From an uncultured Saprospiraceae bacterium (lineage in GTDB: Bacteria; Bacteroidota; Bacteroidia; Chitinophagales; Saprospiraceae), in contig CALGLY010000046.1 of NCBI GenBank assembly GCA_937959095.1, positions 1 through 6,030 on the forward strand: 6,030 bases of DNA. Reading direction: 5' to 3'. The stretch's first letter is position 1, and each line of letters begins with the position of its first letter. The position numbers and the translations under genes are program-made. A model generated the notes under the pieces. That model ran no database searches. It was not told where the DNA came from and was given only the letters and a program-made list of their open reading frames with translations. This document shows, in pieces, positions 1 through 5,997 of the stretch.

Positions 1-151
1 TTTGGGTTACAAATTCTAGAAATTGAGCCTCTTAGAAAGATGTTTTGTCATCAAAAGAGTTGTAAAAAACTAGAAATGAATAGAAAACAACTTAAAATTG
101 GGTGTTTTGATCTAAATTTCAGAGAGTACCCGAGTAGTAACCTATTTTTTG

Positions 152-176
152 AACGCAGAGGCGCGGAAACGCAGAG
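152..176. repeat. Short 8-base-period repeat (ACGCAGAG type)
   Basis: Two exact copies of ACGCAGAG (153-160 and 169-176) flank a degenerate third unit, GCGCGGAA (161-168), giving three units with an 8-base period. The block is clearly GC-richer than the AT-rich leader around it and is followed by a run of seven T. From general familiarity, similar arrays of CGCAGAG units occur between genes in many Bacteroidota and some cyanobacteria, so this is probably an interspersed intergenic repeat rather than a gene-specific operator. No function is claimed. It lies 40 bases upstream of the glycosyltransferase start. Confidence 0.55.
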
Positions 177-216
177 TTTTTTTCTTCTCTTTCATTAGAG
201 TTGTTCAAATTTAGAC

Positions 217-1521
217 ATGACAAAAAAGAAAGTCCTCCTTATCTCTTATTATTGGCCACCTTGCGGAGGCATTGGCGTATTGCGCTGCCTGAAAATCGCG
301 AAATACTTGCGCCAATTCGGTTGGGAACCTATCATTTTCACCGCAGAGGGCGCACACTACCCTAGTATCGACCATAGCAATGAAAAAGACATTCCTGAAG
401 GTATCACGATTATACGTCAGAAAATATGGGAACCTTACCACATTTATAAATTCATAACAGGACAAAAAAAAGATGCTAATGTCAATAATGTCTTTTATGT
501 GAAAGATAAAAAACTAGGCAAAGCGCATCAGTTATCGGTTTGGTTGAGAAGCAATTTTTTCATTCCTGATGCACGGGCTTGGTGGATTCGTCCTTCGGTG
601 CGTTTTTTGGTGAAATATCTGAAAGAAAATCCTGTAGATGTCATCTTTTCGGATGGCCCGCCCCATAGCAATACGCGCATAGCAACACTTGTGAAGCAAA
701 AAACGGGTATTCCATGGCTTGCTGATTTTCAAGATCCTTGGACACAAATTGATTATTACCAACTCCTAAGCCTCACGAAGTGGGGCGATGCAAAGCACCA
801 CCGCTTGGAGCAAGAAGCCTTCAAAGCAGCGGATAAAATCACCATAGTTAGTCCTACTTGGAAACGAGAACTAGAAGCAATAGGGGCTGAAAATGTATCG
901 GTCGTTCCATGGGGCTTCGATCCTGATGATTACAAAGATGCGAAAGCCGAGGTCGGCGATAAATTCAGTTTTACCCATCTCGGCATTATGGGCTATGACC
1001 GTAATCCAATGGTCTTTTTTGAAGTATTAGATAAGCTTTGTAATGAAATTGAGGGCTTTAAAGAGGACTTATACCTGCGCTTGGTAGGGCAAGTAGATTT
1101 TTCGATTCAGTCATTTTTAAAAAAGAAAGAAAATTTCAAAGGAGTAAAAATAATTAGCAACGTATCAAGAGACAAAGCCCTTGAAATGACGTTAAATAGT
1201 CCTATTCTGCTCCTCTTACTTAACCAACAACCCAATGCTGAAGGACGCATTCCTGGGAAGCTTTTTGAATATCTGGCAGCACGTCGCCCTATATTTTGCT
1301 TAGAACCCATGCCGAGTGATGTATCAAAAATTATTGAAGAAACGCAGAGTGGCTATACTTGCAACTATGAAGATGCAGCTCAAATAGAGATGACTATCCG
1401 GATGTTATACCAGCAATATCGAGAAGGAAAATTAAAAAAAGCAGTCAATTCACAAATTGATGAGTATTCTATTGTGAAATTGACTGCTCGTATCACAGGA
1501 TATTTAGAGGAACTAATATAA
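217..1521 (+). CDS. Glycosyltransferase, GT4-like (GT-B fold)
   Basis: This 434-residue protein probably transfers a sugar from a nucleotide-sugar donor during synthesis of a surface polysaccharide or glycan, in the cytoplasm or at the inner face of the membrane. The N-terminal half opens with a Rossmann strand and a glycine-rich loop (VLLISYYWPPCGG, about residues 6-18), the usual start of GT4 relatives in this phylum. A conserved-looking DFQDPW lies at 170-175 and VVPWGFDPDDY, a typical inter-domain segment, at 229-239. The C-terminal donor-binding half holds GRIPGKLFEYLAARRPI (343-359); its E351 is the likely donor-contacting glutamate. The length is normal for the family and there is no signal peptide or membrane segment. 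ATG 217 is the only usable start, because an in-frame TAG lies at 196-198. No clear Shine-Dalgarno or promoter is visible. It stands alone on the plus strand, so acceptor and pathway are unknown. Confidence 0.9.
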   Translation: MTKKKVLLISYYWPPCGGIGVLRCLKIAKYLRQFGWEPIIFTAEGAHYPSIDHSNEKDIPEGITIIRQKIWEPYHIYKFITGQKKDANVNNVFYVKDKKLGKAHQLSVWLRSNFFIPDARAWWIRPSVRFLVKYLKENPVDVIFSDGPPHSNTRIATLVKQKTGIPWLADFQDPWTQIDYYQLLSLTKWGDAKHHRLEQEAFKAADKITIVSPTWKRELEAIGAENVSVVPWGFDPDDYKDAKAEVGDKFSFTHLGIMGYDRNPMVFFEVLDKLCNEIEGFKEDLYLRLVGQVDFSIQSFLKKKENFKGVKIISNVSRDKALEMTLNSPILLLLLNQQPNAEGRIPGKLFEYLAARRPIFCLEPMPSDVSKIIEETQSGYTCNYEDAAQIEMTIRMLYQQYREGKLKKAVNSQIDEYSIVKLTARITGYLEELI

Positions 1522-1542
1522 ATAGGGATTCAAAATAAGCGG

Positions 1543-3483
1543 TTATTGCACTTTTAGTACTTGCTCCACGCGCACTTCATTTGGTGCATGCAAACGAAGA
1601 AAATACATACCTACTATCCATTTTTCATCGGCATAGAAATGGATATGATTATCCGCCGTACTAATATCTCGACGCAATAAAGCACGTCCTTGTGCATCTA
1701 TCAGTTCTACAAATTGATACGGATGTTCGGCAGGTAATTCAATAGTTAGCTCATTTATAAAAGGATTTGGATATGTTTTTACTTCTATAGGGCGAGTTTC
1801 ATCGCCTCTCGATTCGACAATATTATCTATCTCATCGCTATCTTCATTGGAAGGTGCAGGTGTAGTAGCCGCATTTTTAATAACTACATATCCTACCACC
1901 TCTGTAGTATGAGCTACCTCTACGTTAGCGGAAGTTTCTTCTTCCACTTTCACTTGCACACCAGTAGAAGTCAAACTTTTATAGCGTAATGCAGCACAAT
2001 CTCCTCCATAGTAACTTTGCATCGCGGCCACAAAACCTGCATTACTTAGCGTTGTTCCAAAGTTGATTTGTGCCCAATTTTCTCGTATAGAACGTCCTGT
2101 TTTTCCTACCTTAATTGTTTTCCCATTCAGGCTACCTGTACCTGTAGTGAATGCCATATAATGCACTATTTCTTTTGCATGAATATCATCATTTGCCTCC
2201 TCTTCTTGAACTTTCACACTAAAACCGGTCTTAGATATATTTGTCAAACGAACCGTAGTTGCTTGTCCCCCTCCATTCGTGACTTGAGATGCCATCACAA
2301 CAGGCGTGGAGGTCAATGCACCTGAATAAGTAGCAGTTTTCCAATCATGATCTACGCTTGTCACGCTACCAGCTTTCATTTTCAAACTACCCAAGGTATG
2401 CGTGCCTGGCACGGCTGCGATATAACTAATCGTTTCGCTCGTGTGTGCGCCGTCCAGATAATCCCACTCATCCACTTGAATCTGGAAACCTGTTTTCGTC
2501 ACACTTTTGATGCGTACTGTTGATTGATTACCACCATTGAAACTTGGAGGCCCAGCTACTACTATTGGTGTTTGGCTGAACGCTGTTGGGAAATTCACTT
2601 GATCCCAATCCGTTGAACTGGAGGTTACAATGTTTTTCTTGCCTGTTTGAATAGTCGGCGCAGTAGTCCCAGAATTATTCACAGTCAAGATAAGACGCGG
2701 TCTATCTGTTTCAAAAGATTCTTCAGCAGAAGCAAACCAATGTGCAGAAGAATTCGTCGAAGACAAAATCAAATTAATTACACCGCCTTCCGAGATATGA
2801 GATAGTGAAATCGCTCTATTATACGTAATCGCAGAGGTAGTCGTAGTTACATTACCTATAGTAGTCGTAGCACTGGGGCGATTAGAATTAGTCAGATTTG
2901 TTTCTGTCCAGTTCGTATTACTTCCTTTCTGAACTTTTATTGTACCCGATTGAGGAATTCCAACCAAAGAATAGGTAAATTGTAATTTAGCTGCAGTGAT
3001 ATTTCCAGGAAGATTAGGAATAGTATATTTCAAATAGGCTGTTTTTCCTCCACCTACATGAAGCATATTGCTATTGGTAGAACTGCTGCCATTCCAGTAA
3101 GCATCCTGTATCGCATCAACAGGATAGGAATAAGTACCTGTTGGTACTGTTACAGTTATCGTCTTCGTCTTACTGCTAGTAGCAAAAGTCGTTAGATTCA
3201 TTACGGTTAAAGTAGCTGTAAATGTACCATTCGTGGTATAGGTATGGCTTGCTGTTTTCCCTATCGAGCCTGTACCTGAAGTTTGACCTCCATCTCCAAA
3301 ATCCCAAAAATACTGTAATGTCCCCGACTGTGAATCAGAGGTGGCACTTGCATTAAAATTGACGAGTAAAGGAAATGAACCCGAAGTAGGCGTTGCGGTA
3401 AAGGAGACATTCGGAGTTGCCAATAAAGTGGTAGATACACTTAGCAGTATCGCTAAGCATAGCAAATGTAGGTAGCTTTTCAT
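1543..3483 (-). CDS. T9SS-secreted PKD / DNRLRE / lectin-like repeat protein
   Basis: This 646-residue protein is predicted to be secreted and probably cell-surface bound. In order: a signal peptide (1-22, cleavage near LLA|TP); a PKD domain (about 25-113, with the hallmark WDFGDG at 60-65 and SHTYTTNGTFTATLTV at 79-94); a DNRLRE/CBM96-like beta domain (about 118-268), possibly carbohydrate-binding; three tandem repeats of about 88 residues (about 278-358, 364-446 and 450-537) resembling H-type lectin domains; an acidic linker (about 545-566); and a T9SS type A sorting domain (about 568-646, with YPNPF at 571-575 and GMYFLRL at 625-631). The sorting domain is normally recognised by the Por/Gld machinery and removed on export. 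No catalytic domain is visible, so binding or adhesion is more likely than hydrolysis. It has its own promoter and a weak Shine-Dalgarno (AAAGG, 10 bases before ATG). Its stop is 21 bases from the convergent glycosyltransferase stop. Domain family names come from pattern recognition only. Confidence 0.92.
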   Translation of the reverse strand: MKSYLHLLCLAILLSVSTTLLATPNVSFTATPTSGSFPLLVNFNASATSDSQSGTLQYFWDFGDGGQTSGTGSIGKTASHTYTTNGTFTATLTVMNLTTFATSSKTKTITVTVPTGTYSYPVDAIQDAYWNGSSSTNSNMLHVGGGKTAYLKYTIPNLPGNITAAKLQFTYSLVGIPQSGTIKVQKGSNTNWTETNLTNSNRPSATTTIGNVTTTTSAITYNRAISLSHISEGGVINLILSSTNSSAHWFASAEESFETDRPRLILTVNNSGTTAPTIQTGKKNIVTSSSTDWDQVNFPTAFSQTPIVVAGPPSFNGGNQSTVRIKSVTKTGFQIQVDEWDYLDGAHTSETISYIAAVPGTHTLGSLKMKAGSVTSVDHDWKTATYSGALTSTPVVMASQVTNGGGQATTVRLTNISKTGFSVKVQEEEANDDIHAKEIVHYMAFTTGTGSLNGKTIKVGKTGRSIRENWAQINFGTTLSNAGFVAAMQSYYGGDCAALRYKSLTSTGVQVKVEEETSANVEVAHTTEVVGYVVIKNAATTPAPSNEDSDEIDNIVESRGDETRPIEVKTYPNPFINELTIELPAEHPYQFVELIDAQGRALLRRDISTADNHIHFYADEKWIVGMYFLRLHAPNEVRVEQVLKVQ

Positions 3484-3525
3484 GTTTTAATTGCCTTTAG
3501 ATTGAAAAATAATACGTTGTTAGTA

Positions 3526-3557
3526 CAAACATATATATATATTCATCGAAAGGCAAA
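3526..3557 (-). promoter_or_regulatory. Bacteroidota-type promoter of the secreted lectin-like protein
   Basis: Read on the minus strand, TTTG (3557-3554) is followed by a 20-base spacer and then TATGTTTG (3533-3526). This matches the known Bacteroidota primary sigma consensus, TTTG, 19-21 bases, TAnnTTTG. Transcription would start near 3520, giving a leader of roughly 36 bases before ATG 3483. An (AT)6 run at 3531-3542 lies mostly in the spacer and overlaps the first bases of the -7 box. The position, orientation and exact spacing make this the best-supported promoter in the window. Confidence 0.75.
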
Positions 3558-3563
3558 TATCAC

Positions 3564-3610
3564 AAATGGGAATATTTTTACACAAAGACAAAAGTCTCAA
3601 AATGGGAATA
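3564..3610. repeat. 11-bp direct repeat upstream of the promoter
   Basis: AAATGGGAATA occurs exactly at 3564-3574 and again at 3600-3610, 36 bases apart. The nearer copy starts 7 bases beyond the TTTG box, at about -45 to -55 from the inferred start, and the farther copy at about -81 to -91. A small dyad, AGAC-AAAA-GTCT (3586-3597), lies between them. The placement suits a pair of activator sites, but no regulator family is recognised and chance in AT-rich DNA is possible. Confidence 0.4.
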
Positions 3611-3704
3611 CATATCGCATTCACACACACATAACAATCTCATAATCAATATTTTAATAAAAATCAATGTAAATAAACAGTTTGAAAAAAGTTGTGCCAA
3701 AAAA

Positions 3705-4235
3705 TTAATTTTTTTCTGGAGTAACCTCCCGTTTTCGTCTTTTGGTTTCTATTACCTCGCCTTCTTCTAGTCGTTCTGCTTTTTCTTGCGCTCTAGCTTC
3801 CTGCAAAGAAGTGACTAATTCTTTCACATTTAGCTTGTTTTTATTCAAATTTCGGTGATAAGTAGTAATTAGAAACTTCGCCATCTCCTCTGGATGATGA
3901 ATATCTAACTTTTTCAAAAAGACCGATAGACGTGAGCCACCATAGAAACCCCAATTGACAATCATCCAACGCCCTAGACTGAAATAGAGTTTATGCACGA
4001 CTTCTTCTTCGGATGCTGTTTTAAATTTTTGCTTAGAAGGCTTGTCAATTAAGCGATTGAGTTCGATAAAAACGTCGGTAAGATCTTTAGGAATGTATGT
4101 GCCTTCTAGAAAGTCCTGCTGGATGCGCCATTGGTAGCGTTTTTCAAATTCCTCGGCACTATTCACTGGTTTTTGTTGGGCAAACAAACTGCATGTTAGC
4201 AGTAGTAATACATTCAATACAATAATTCGATACAT
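3705..4235 (-). CDS. Small exported DUF6794-like protein
   Basis: This is a 176-residue protein of unknown function. A signal peptide spans about 1-19 (MYRIIVLNVLLLLTCSLFA, signal peptidase I-type cleavage before QQ), so the mature protein should be periplasmic or exported. The core (about 46-133) has YIPKDLTDVFIELNRLI (47-63), FKTASEEEVV (71-80), SLGRWMIVNWGFYGGSRL (86-103) and HHPEEMAKFLITTYHR (113-128). This order of motifs resembles DUF6794, a small uncharacterised family common in Bacteroidota. The tail (about 142-176) is highly charged with mixed K/R/E and is probably disordered or coiled. There is no lipobox and no sorting domain. It sits 236 bases downstream of the putative anti-sigma gene on the same strand, far enough that it may have its own promoter, though I could not find a good one. 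The stop codon overlaps an AT-only palindrome. The start is the first ATG that gives an intact signal peptide. Confidence 0.82.
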   Translation of the reverse strand: MYRIIVLNVLLLLTCSLFAQQKPVNSAEEFEKRYQWRIQQDFLEGTYIPKDLTDVFIELNRLIDKPSKQKFKTASEEEVVHKLYFSLGRWMIVNWGFYGGSRLSVFLKKLDIHHPEEMAKFLITTYHRNLNKNKLNVKELVTSLQEARAQEKAERLEEGEVIETKRRKREVTPEKN

Positions 4236-4267
4236 ATCCTTGAGTTAGATTTTGCTAATGCTTATTA

Positions 4268-4338
4268 AACGGTCGCTTCGCTCGACGGCTAACGGTCAGT
4301 TGTCTTTGACAACTTTGATGGTGGACGGCTTCTAGACC
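4268..4338. repeat. GC-rich structured intergenic element with interleaved short repeats
   Basis: In otherwise AT-rich DNA this block holds AACGGTC twice (4268-4274 and 4291-4297) and GACGGCT twice (4284-4290 and 4324-4330), the second AACGGTC directly abutting the first GACGGCT. It also has a perfect 7-bp hairpin, AGTTGTC-TTT-GACAACT (4298-4314), and a smaller GTCG/CGAC dyad (4272-4275 with 4283-4286). The hairpin has no T-tract on either strand, so a classical terminator is unlikely. The base composition and the recurring RCGGYY motif suggest an interspersed intergenic repeat. A role as mRNA end or processing site between the two flanking minus-strand genes is possible but not shown. Confidence 0.45.
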
Positions 4339-4471
4339 TTATTTGTATAACGCGCGATCTTTATAAAGTCACACGCTGCAAGAATTAACAAAATCTAACT
4401 CTCAGATATTGCACTTTTTAGAAAAATTTAGGAAAATTCAGATTCTCAACTCATCGAATCTTCAAGCCTCC

Positions 4472-5401
4472 TTAAATCTGCTTCCACAAATTACGAACCG
4501 CCTTATCTTGTAGCACTACATTGCGCTGCAACCAGAAATCAAGCTGCTTTGGACTCAATTCTATCTTGTCCTTTGGCAAAAAGACCGTAGAACACATTTC
4601 TCCTAAACGTCTATCGAATACGATTTGGTTTGGAAATTCTACTTTCGCATTTTCAAAAATCACGAAATCAGGAGAATAATAGCTCAATACATAAGCTACT
4701 GGATCTGAATAAACATCTGTTTTTAGAATATAATACCAATTTTCGCCTTTGCGTTGCAAGCGCATTTGCTCCATAAATAAGGTATCCGAATTTTTAACCA
4801 GAAGCCCTCTACCATCGTATACATCTTCGGCAGTTGTTTTCCATTCTTCCACGGAAGTACCATCTGTTATTTTTCCAACCCAATCGCCAAGTAGCCATGT
4901 AAAATCGCGCTTCGCAGGCAGTATTTTCTGCATTACATTCTTCACGGTATCCAGCACCAAATCAGTCACTTCTTTTTGTGCTTCTTGTACTTCATCGGTA
5001 TAGAAATAATTAACCGCTGCTACCAATTTTCGAGTTGGTAAGCCTTCATTAATCACACTTCCTTTAGCATAGCGAAGTGGCTCATACTTTGGTACATCCG
5101 TAAAATACGCGCCATCCAAATCGGAAGTTTCGTAATCATTCATAGCAAACTGTTGTTGCTGCTGTTGCTGCGATTGCAATGCCATCACAGATGCTGCACC
5201 TAGCACAAGCAACAAGGACGCAGCCACCGCCAACCGACGGAAGCGCACTACCCTAGCCTCTTTCTTGGGCGTATCTGTCTGCTCGGCAGCATGTACGTCG
5301 AGGCGTTCTTCCAAACGATCCCATGCGCGTGTGCTAGGCATTTCATCCCATGCTTGCTCATTTGCTTTGAATACGTCAAAAATATCTTGTTTCTGTTTCA
5401 T
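4472..5401 (-). CDS. Putative membrane anti-sigma factor with DUF6265-like exported domain
   Basis: This 309-residue single-pass membrane protein probably restrains the sigma factor encoded just upstream. The cytoplasmic N-terminus (about 1-56, with FKANEQAWDEMPSTRAWDRL at 11-30) resembles the short W-rich segment found in proteins next to ECF sigma genes in Bacteroidota. It lacks the HxxxCxxC zinc motif of classical ZAS anti-sigma factors. RFRR (53-56) then precedes one membrane helix (about 57-75), which puts the remainder in the periplasm. A glutamine run (seven Q at 78-84, after QS) follows the helix. The exported part (about 166-309) looks like a DUF6265/lipocalin-like domain: FTWLLGDWVGK (167-177), VEEWKTT (184-190), FMEQMRLQ (209-216), WYYIL (222-226). 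Such beta-barrel-like folds often bind small ligands, so it could sense a signal, which is inference. It starts 62 bases after the sigma stop, with purine-rich AAGAAGA next to ATG. The sigma partnership rests on gene order and N-terminal pattern. Confidence 0.78.
   Translation of the reverse strand: MKQKQDIFDVFKANEQAWDEMPSTRAWDRLEERLDVHAAEQTDTPKKEARVVRFRRLAVAASLLLVLGAASVMALQSQQQQQQQFAMNDYETSDLDGAYFTDVPKYEPLRYAKGSVINEGLPTRKLVAAVNYFYTDEVQEAQKEVTDLVLDTVKNVMQKILPAKRDFTWLLGDWVGKITDGTSVEEWKTTAEDVYDGRGLLVKNSDTLFMEQMRLQRKGENWYYILKTDVYSDPVAYVLSYYSPDFVIFENAKVEFPNQIVFDRRLGEMCSTVFLPKDKIELSPKQLDFWLQRNVVLQDKAVRNLWKQI
5150..5170 (-). repeat. Glutamine-codon trinucleotide run
   Basis: Seven consecutive CAG/CAA codons (seen as CTG/TTG on the plus strand) encode residues 78-84 of the putative anti-sigma protein, directly after its membrane helix. 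The codons are mixed, not a pure repeat, so slippage should be limited. The run probably forms a flexible linker on the periplasmic side. Confidence 0.7.
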
Positions 5402-5411
5402 TCTTCTTGTT

Positions 5412-5463
5412 TTTTGGATATTCAGAGGTTAATTTTGATAGCTTAACCTCTGAATATCCAAAA
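5412..5463 (-). other. Perfect 21-bp inverted repeat (intercistronic stem-loop)
   Basis: The arms 5412-5432 and 5443-5463 are exactly complementary over 21 bases, with a 10-base loop (TTTTGATAGC on the plus strand). The right arm abuts the sigma gene's TAG stop (5466-5464), and the left arm ends 10 bases before the ATG of the next gene. In the minus-strand transcript it would form a long, AT-rich hairpin (6 G/C pairs of 21) that fills the gap between the two genes. The sequence after it on the minus strand is A-rich, and on the plus strand there is no T-tract, so it is not a standard Rho-independent terminator. It could set the sigma to anti-sigma ratio, protect the mRNA, or be a dyad DNA-binding site. 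The structure is certain as sequence; its role is unknown. Confidence 0.8.
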
Positions 5464-5997
5464 CTATATATTAGTCAAATCTTGTTCAATAATTAATTTC
5501 TGCATTCGCTTCTTTGCCAATATCAATTGCGACTTTGAAGTATTGATACTGATACCTAATTGCTCTGCTATTTCGCGATGCTTGAAGCCTTCTATCACAT
5601 ACAGATTAAATACCGTTCGGTAGCCCGTAGGCAATTTTTCCAGTAATTTAATAATGTCTTGCGCCTTCAAATCTTCCACTACATTCGCCGAATCAGGAAT
5701 ATCGACTTCATCCAAAGAAGTCGCATATTTAAAATCTTTGCGTTTTCGGAGTAACATCAATGCTTCATTGACTACAATTCGTCTTATCCAACCTTCAAAA
5801 CTCCCTTTCCCTCCGAAGCTATCTATTTTCGTTAGCACTTTGAAGAGCGCATTCACTAGCACATCTTCCGCATCTTCGTTATTGCGTACATAGCGCTTGC
5901 ACACCCCAAACATTTTTGGAGCATATCGTTCGTATATCCATTTTTGCGCTTTTCGTTCGCCGCGCTTACAGGCTGCTATGATTTGCTGTTCCGTCAA
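5464..5997 (-). CDS. ECF-type RNA polymerase sigma factor (sigma-70 family)
   Basis: This 177-residue cytoplasmic protein directs RNA polymerase to a specific promoter set. Region 2 spans about residues 15-85, with YAPKMFGVCKRYVRNNEDAE (25-44) followed by DVLVNALFKVLTKI (45-58) and the -10-reading GSFEGWIRRIVVNEAL (65-80). Region 4 spans about 113-169, with the helix-turn-helix HREIAEQLGISINTSKSQLI (140-159). The linker is short and there is no region 3, as usual for ECF factors, and the length is normal. The only plausible start is TTG at 5997-5995: the in-frame stop TGA lies at 6027-6025, and no ATG or GTG occurs between it and the TTG. The resulting N-terminus (MTEQQIIAACKRG) matches what is typical of these proteins. 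Only 33 bases upstream are in the window, so the promoter cannot be judged. It is followed after a stem-loop by its probable anti-sigma gene. Confidence 0.93.
   Translation of the reverse strand: MTEQQIIAACKRGERKAQKWIYERYAPKMFGVCKRYVRNNEDAEDVLVNALFKVLTKIDSFGGKGSFEGWIRRIVVNEALMLLRKRKDFKYATSLDEVDIPDSANVVEDLKAQDIIKLLEKLPTGYRTVFNLYVIEGFKHREIAEQLGISINTSKSQLILAKKRMQKLIIEQDLTNI

Noticed and set aside
143..151. Plus-strand TATTTTTTG as a -7 box for the glycosyltransferase.
   Set aside because: It is one base too long for TAnnTTTG, and the nearest upstream TTTG (106-109) is 33 bases away instead of 19-21.
1..198. An open frame of 66 codons runs from base 1 to a TAG at 196-198, in the same frame as the glycosyltransferase.
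   Set aside because: The translation is low-complexity, reads through the ACGCAGAG repeat and a T-run, and resembles no protein. It is most likely chance in AT-rich DNA. A decayed 3' end of an upstream gene cannot be fully excluded.
1522..1542. Possible bidirectional terminator between the convergent glycosyltransferase and secreted protein genes.
   Set aside because: The 21-base gap shows no inverted repeat or T-tract.
2068..2325. Plus-strand ORF of 85 codons inside the secreted protein gene.
   Set aside because: It is cysteine-rich, lacks domain-like sequence and lies wholly opposite a well-supported gene. The similar short ORFs opposite the glycosyltransferase, anti-sigma and sigma genes are rejected for the same reason.
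3491..3556. Inverted pair TTGCCTTT (3491-3498) and AAAGGCAA (3549-3556) around the promoter.
   Set aside because: One arm overlaps the -33 box and is not transcribed, so no RNA hairpin can form. Eight bases at a 50-base distance may be chance.
3699..3714. AT-only palindrome AAAAAATTAATTTTTT over the stop codon of the small exported gene, considered as a terminator.
   Set aside because: It has no G/C pairs in the stem and could not form a stable terminator hairpin. It is better explained by base composition.
4389..4397. Minus-strand TAGATTTTG as a -7 box for the small exported gene.
   Set aside because: The gap between TA and TTTG is three bases instead of two, and there is no TTTG box about 20 bases further upstream.
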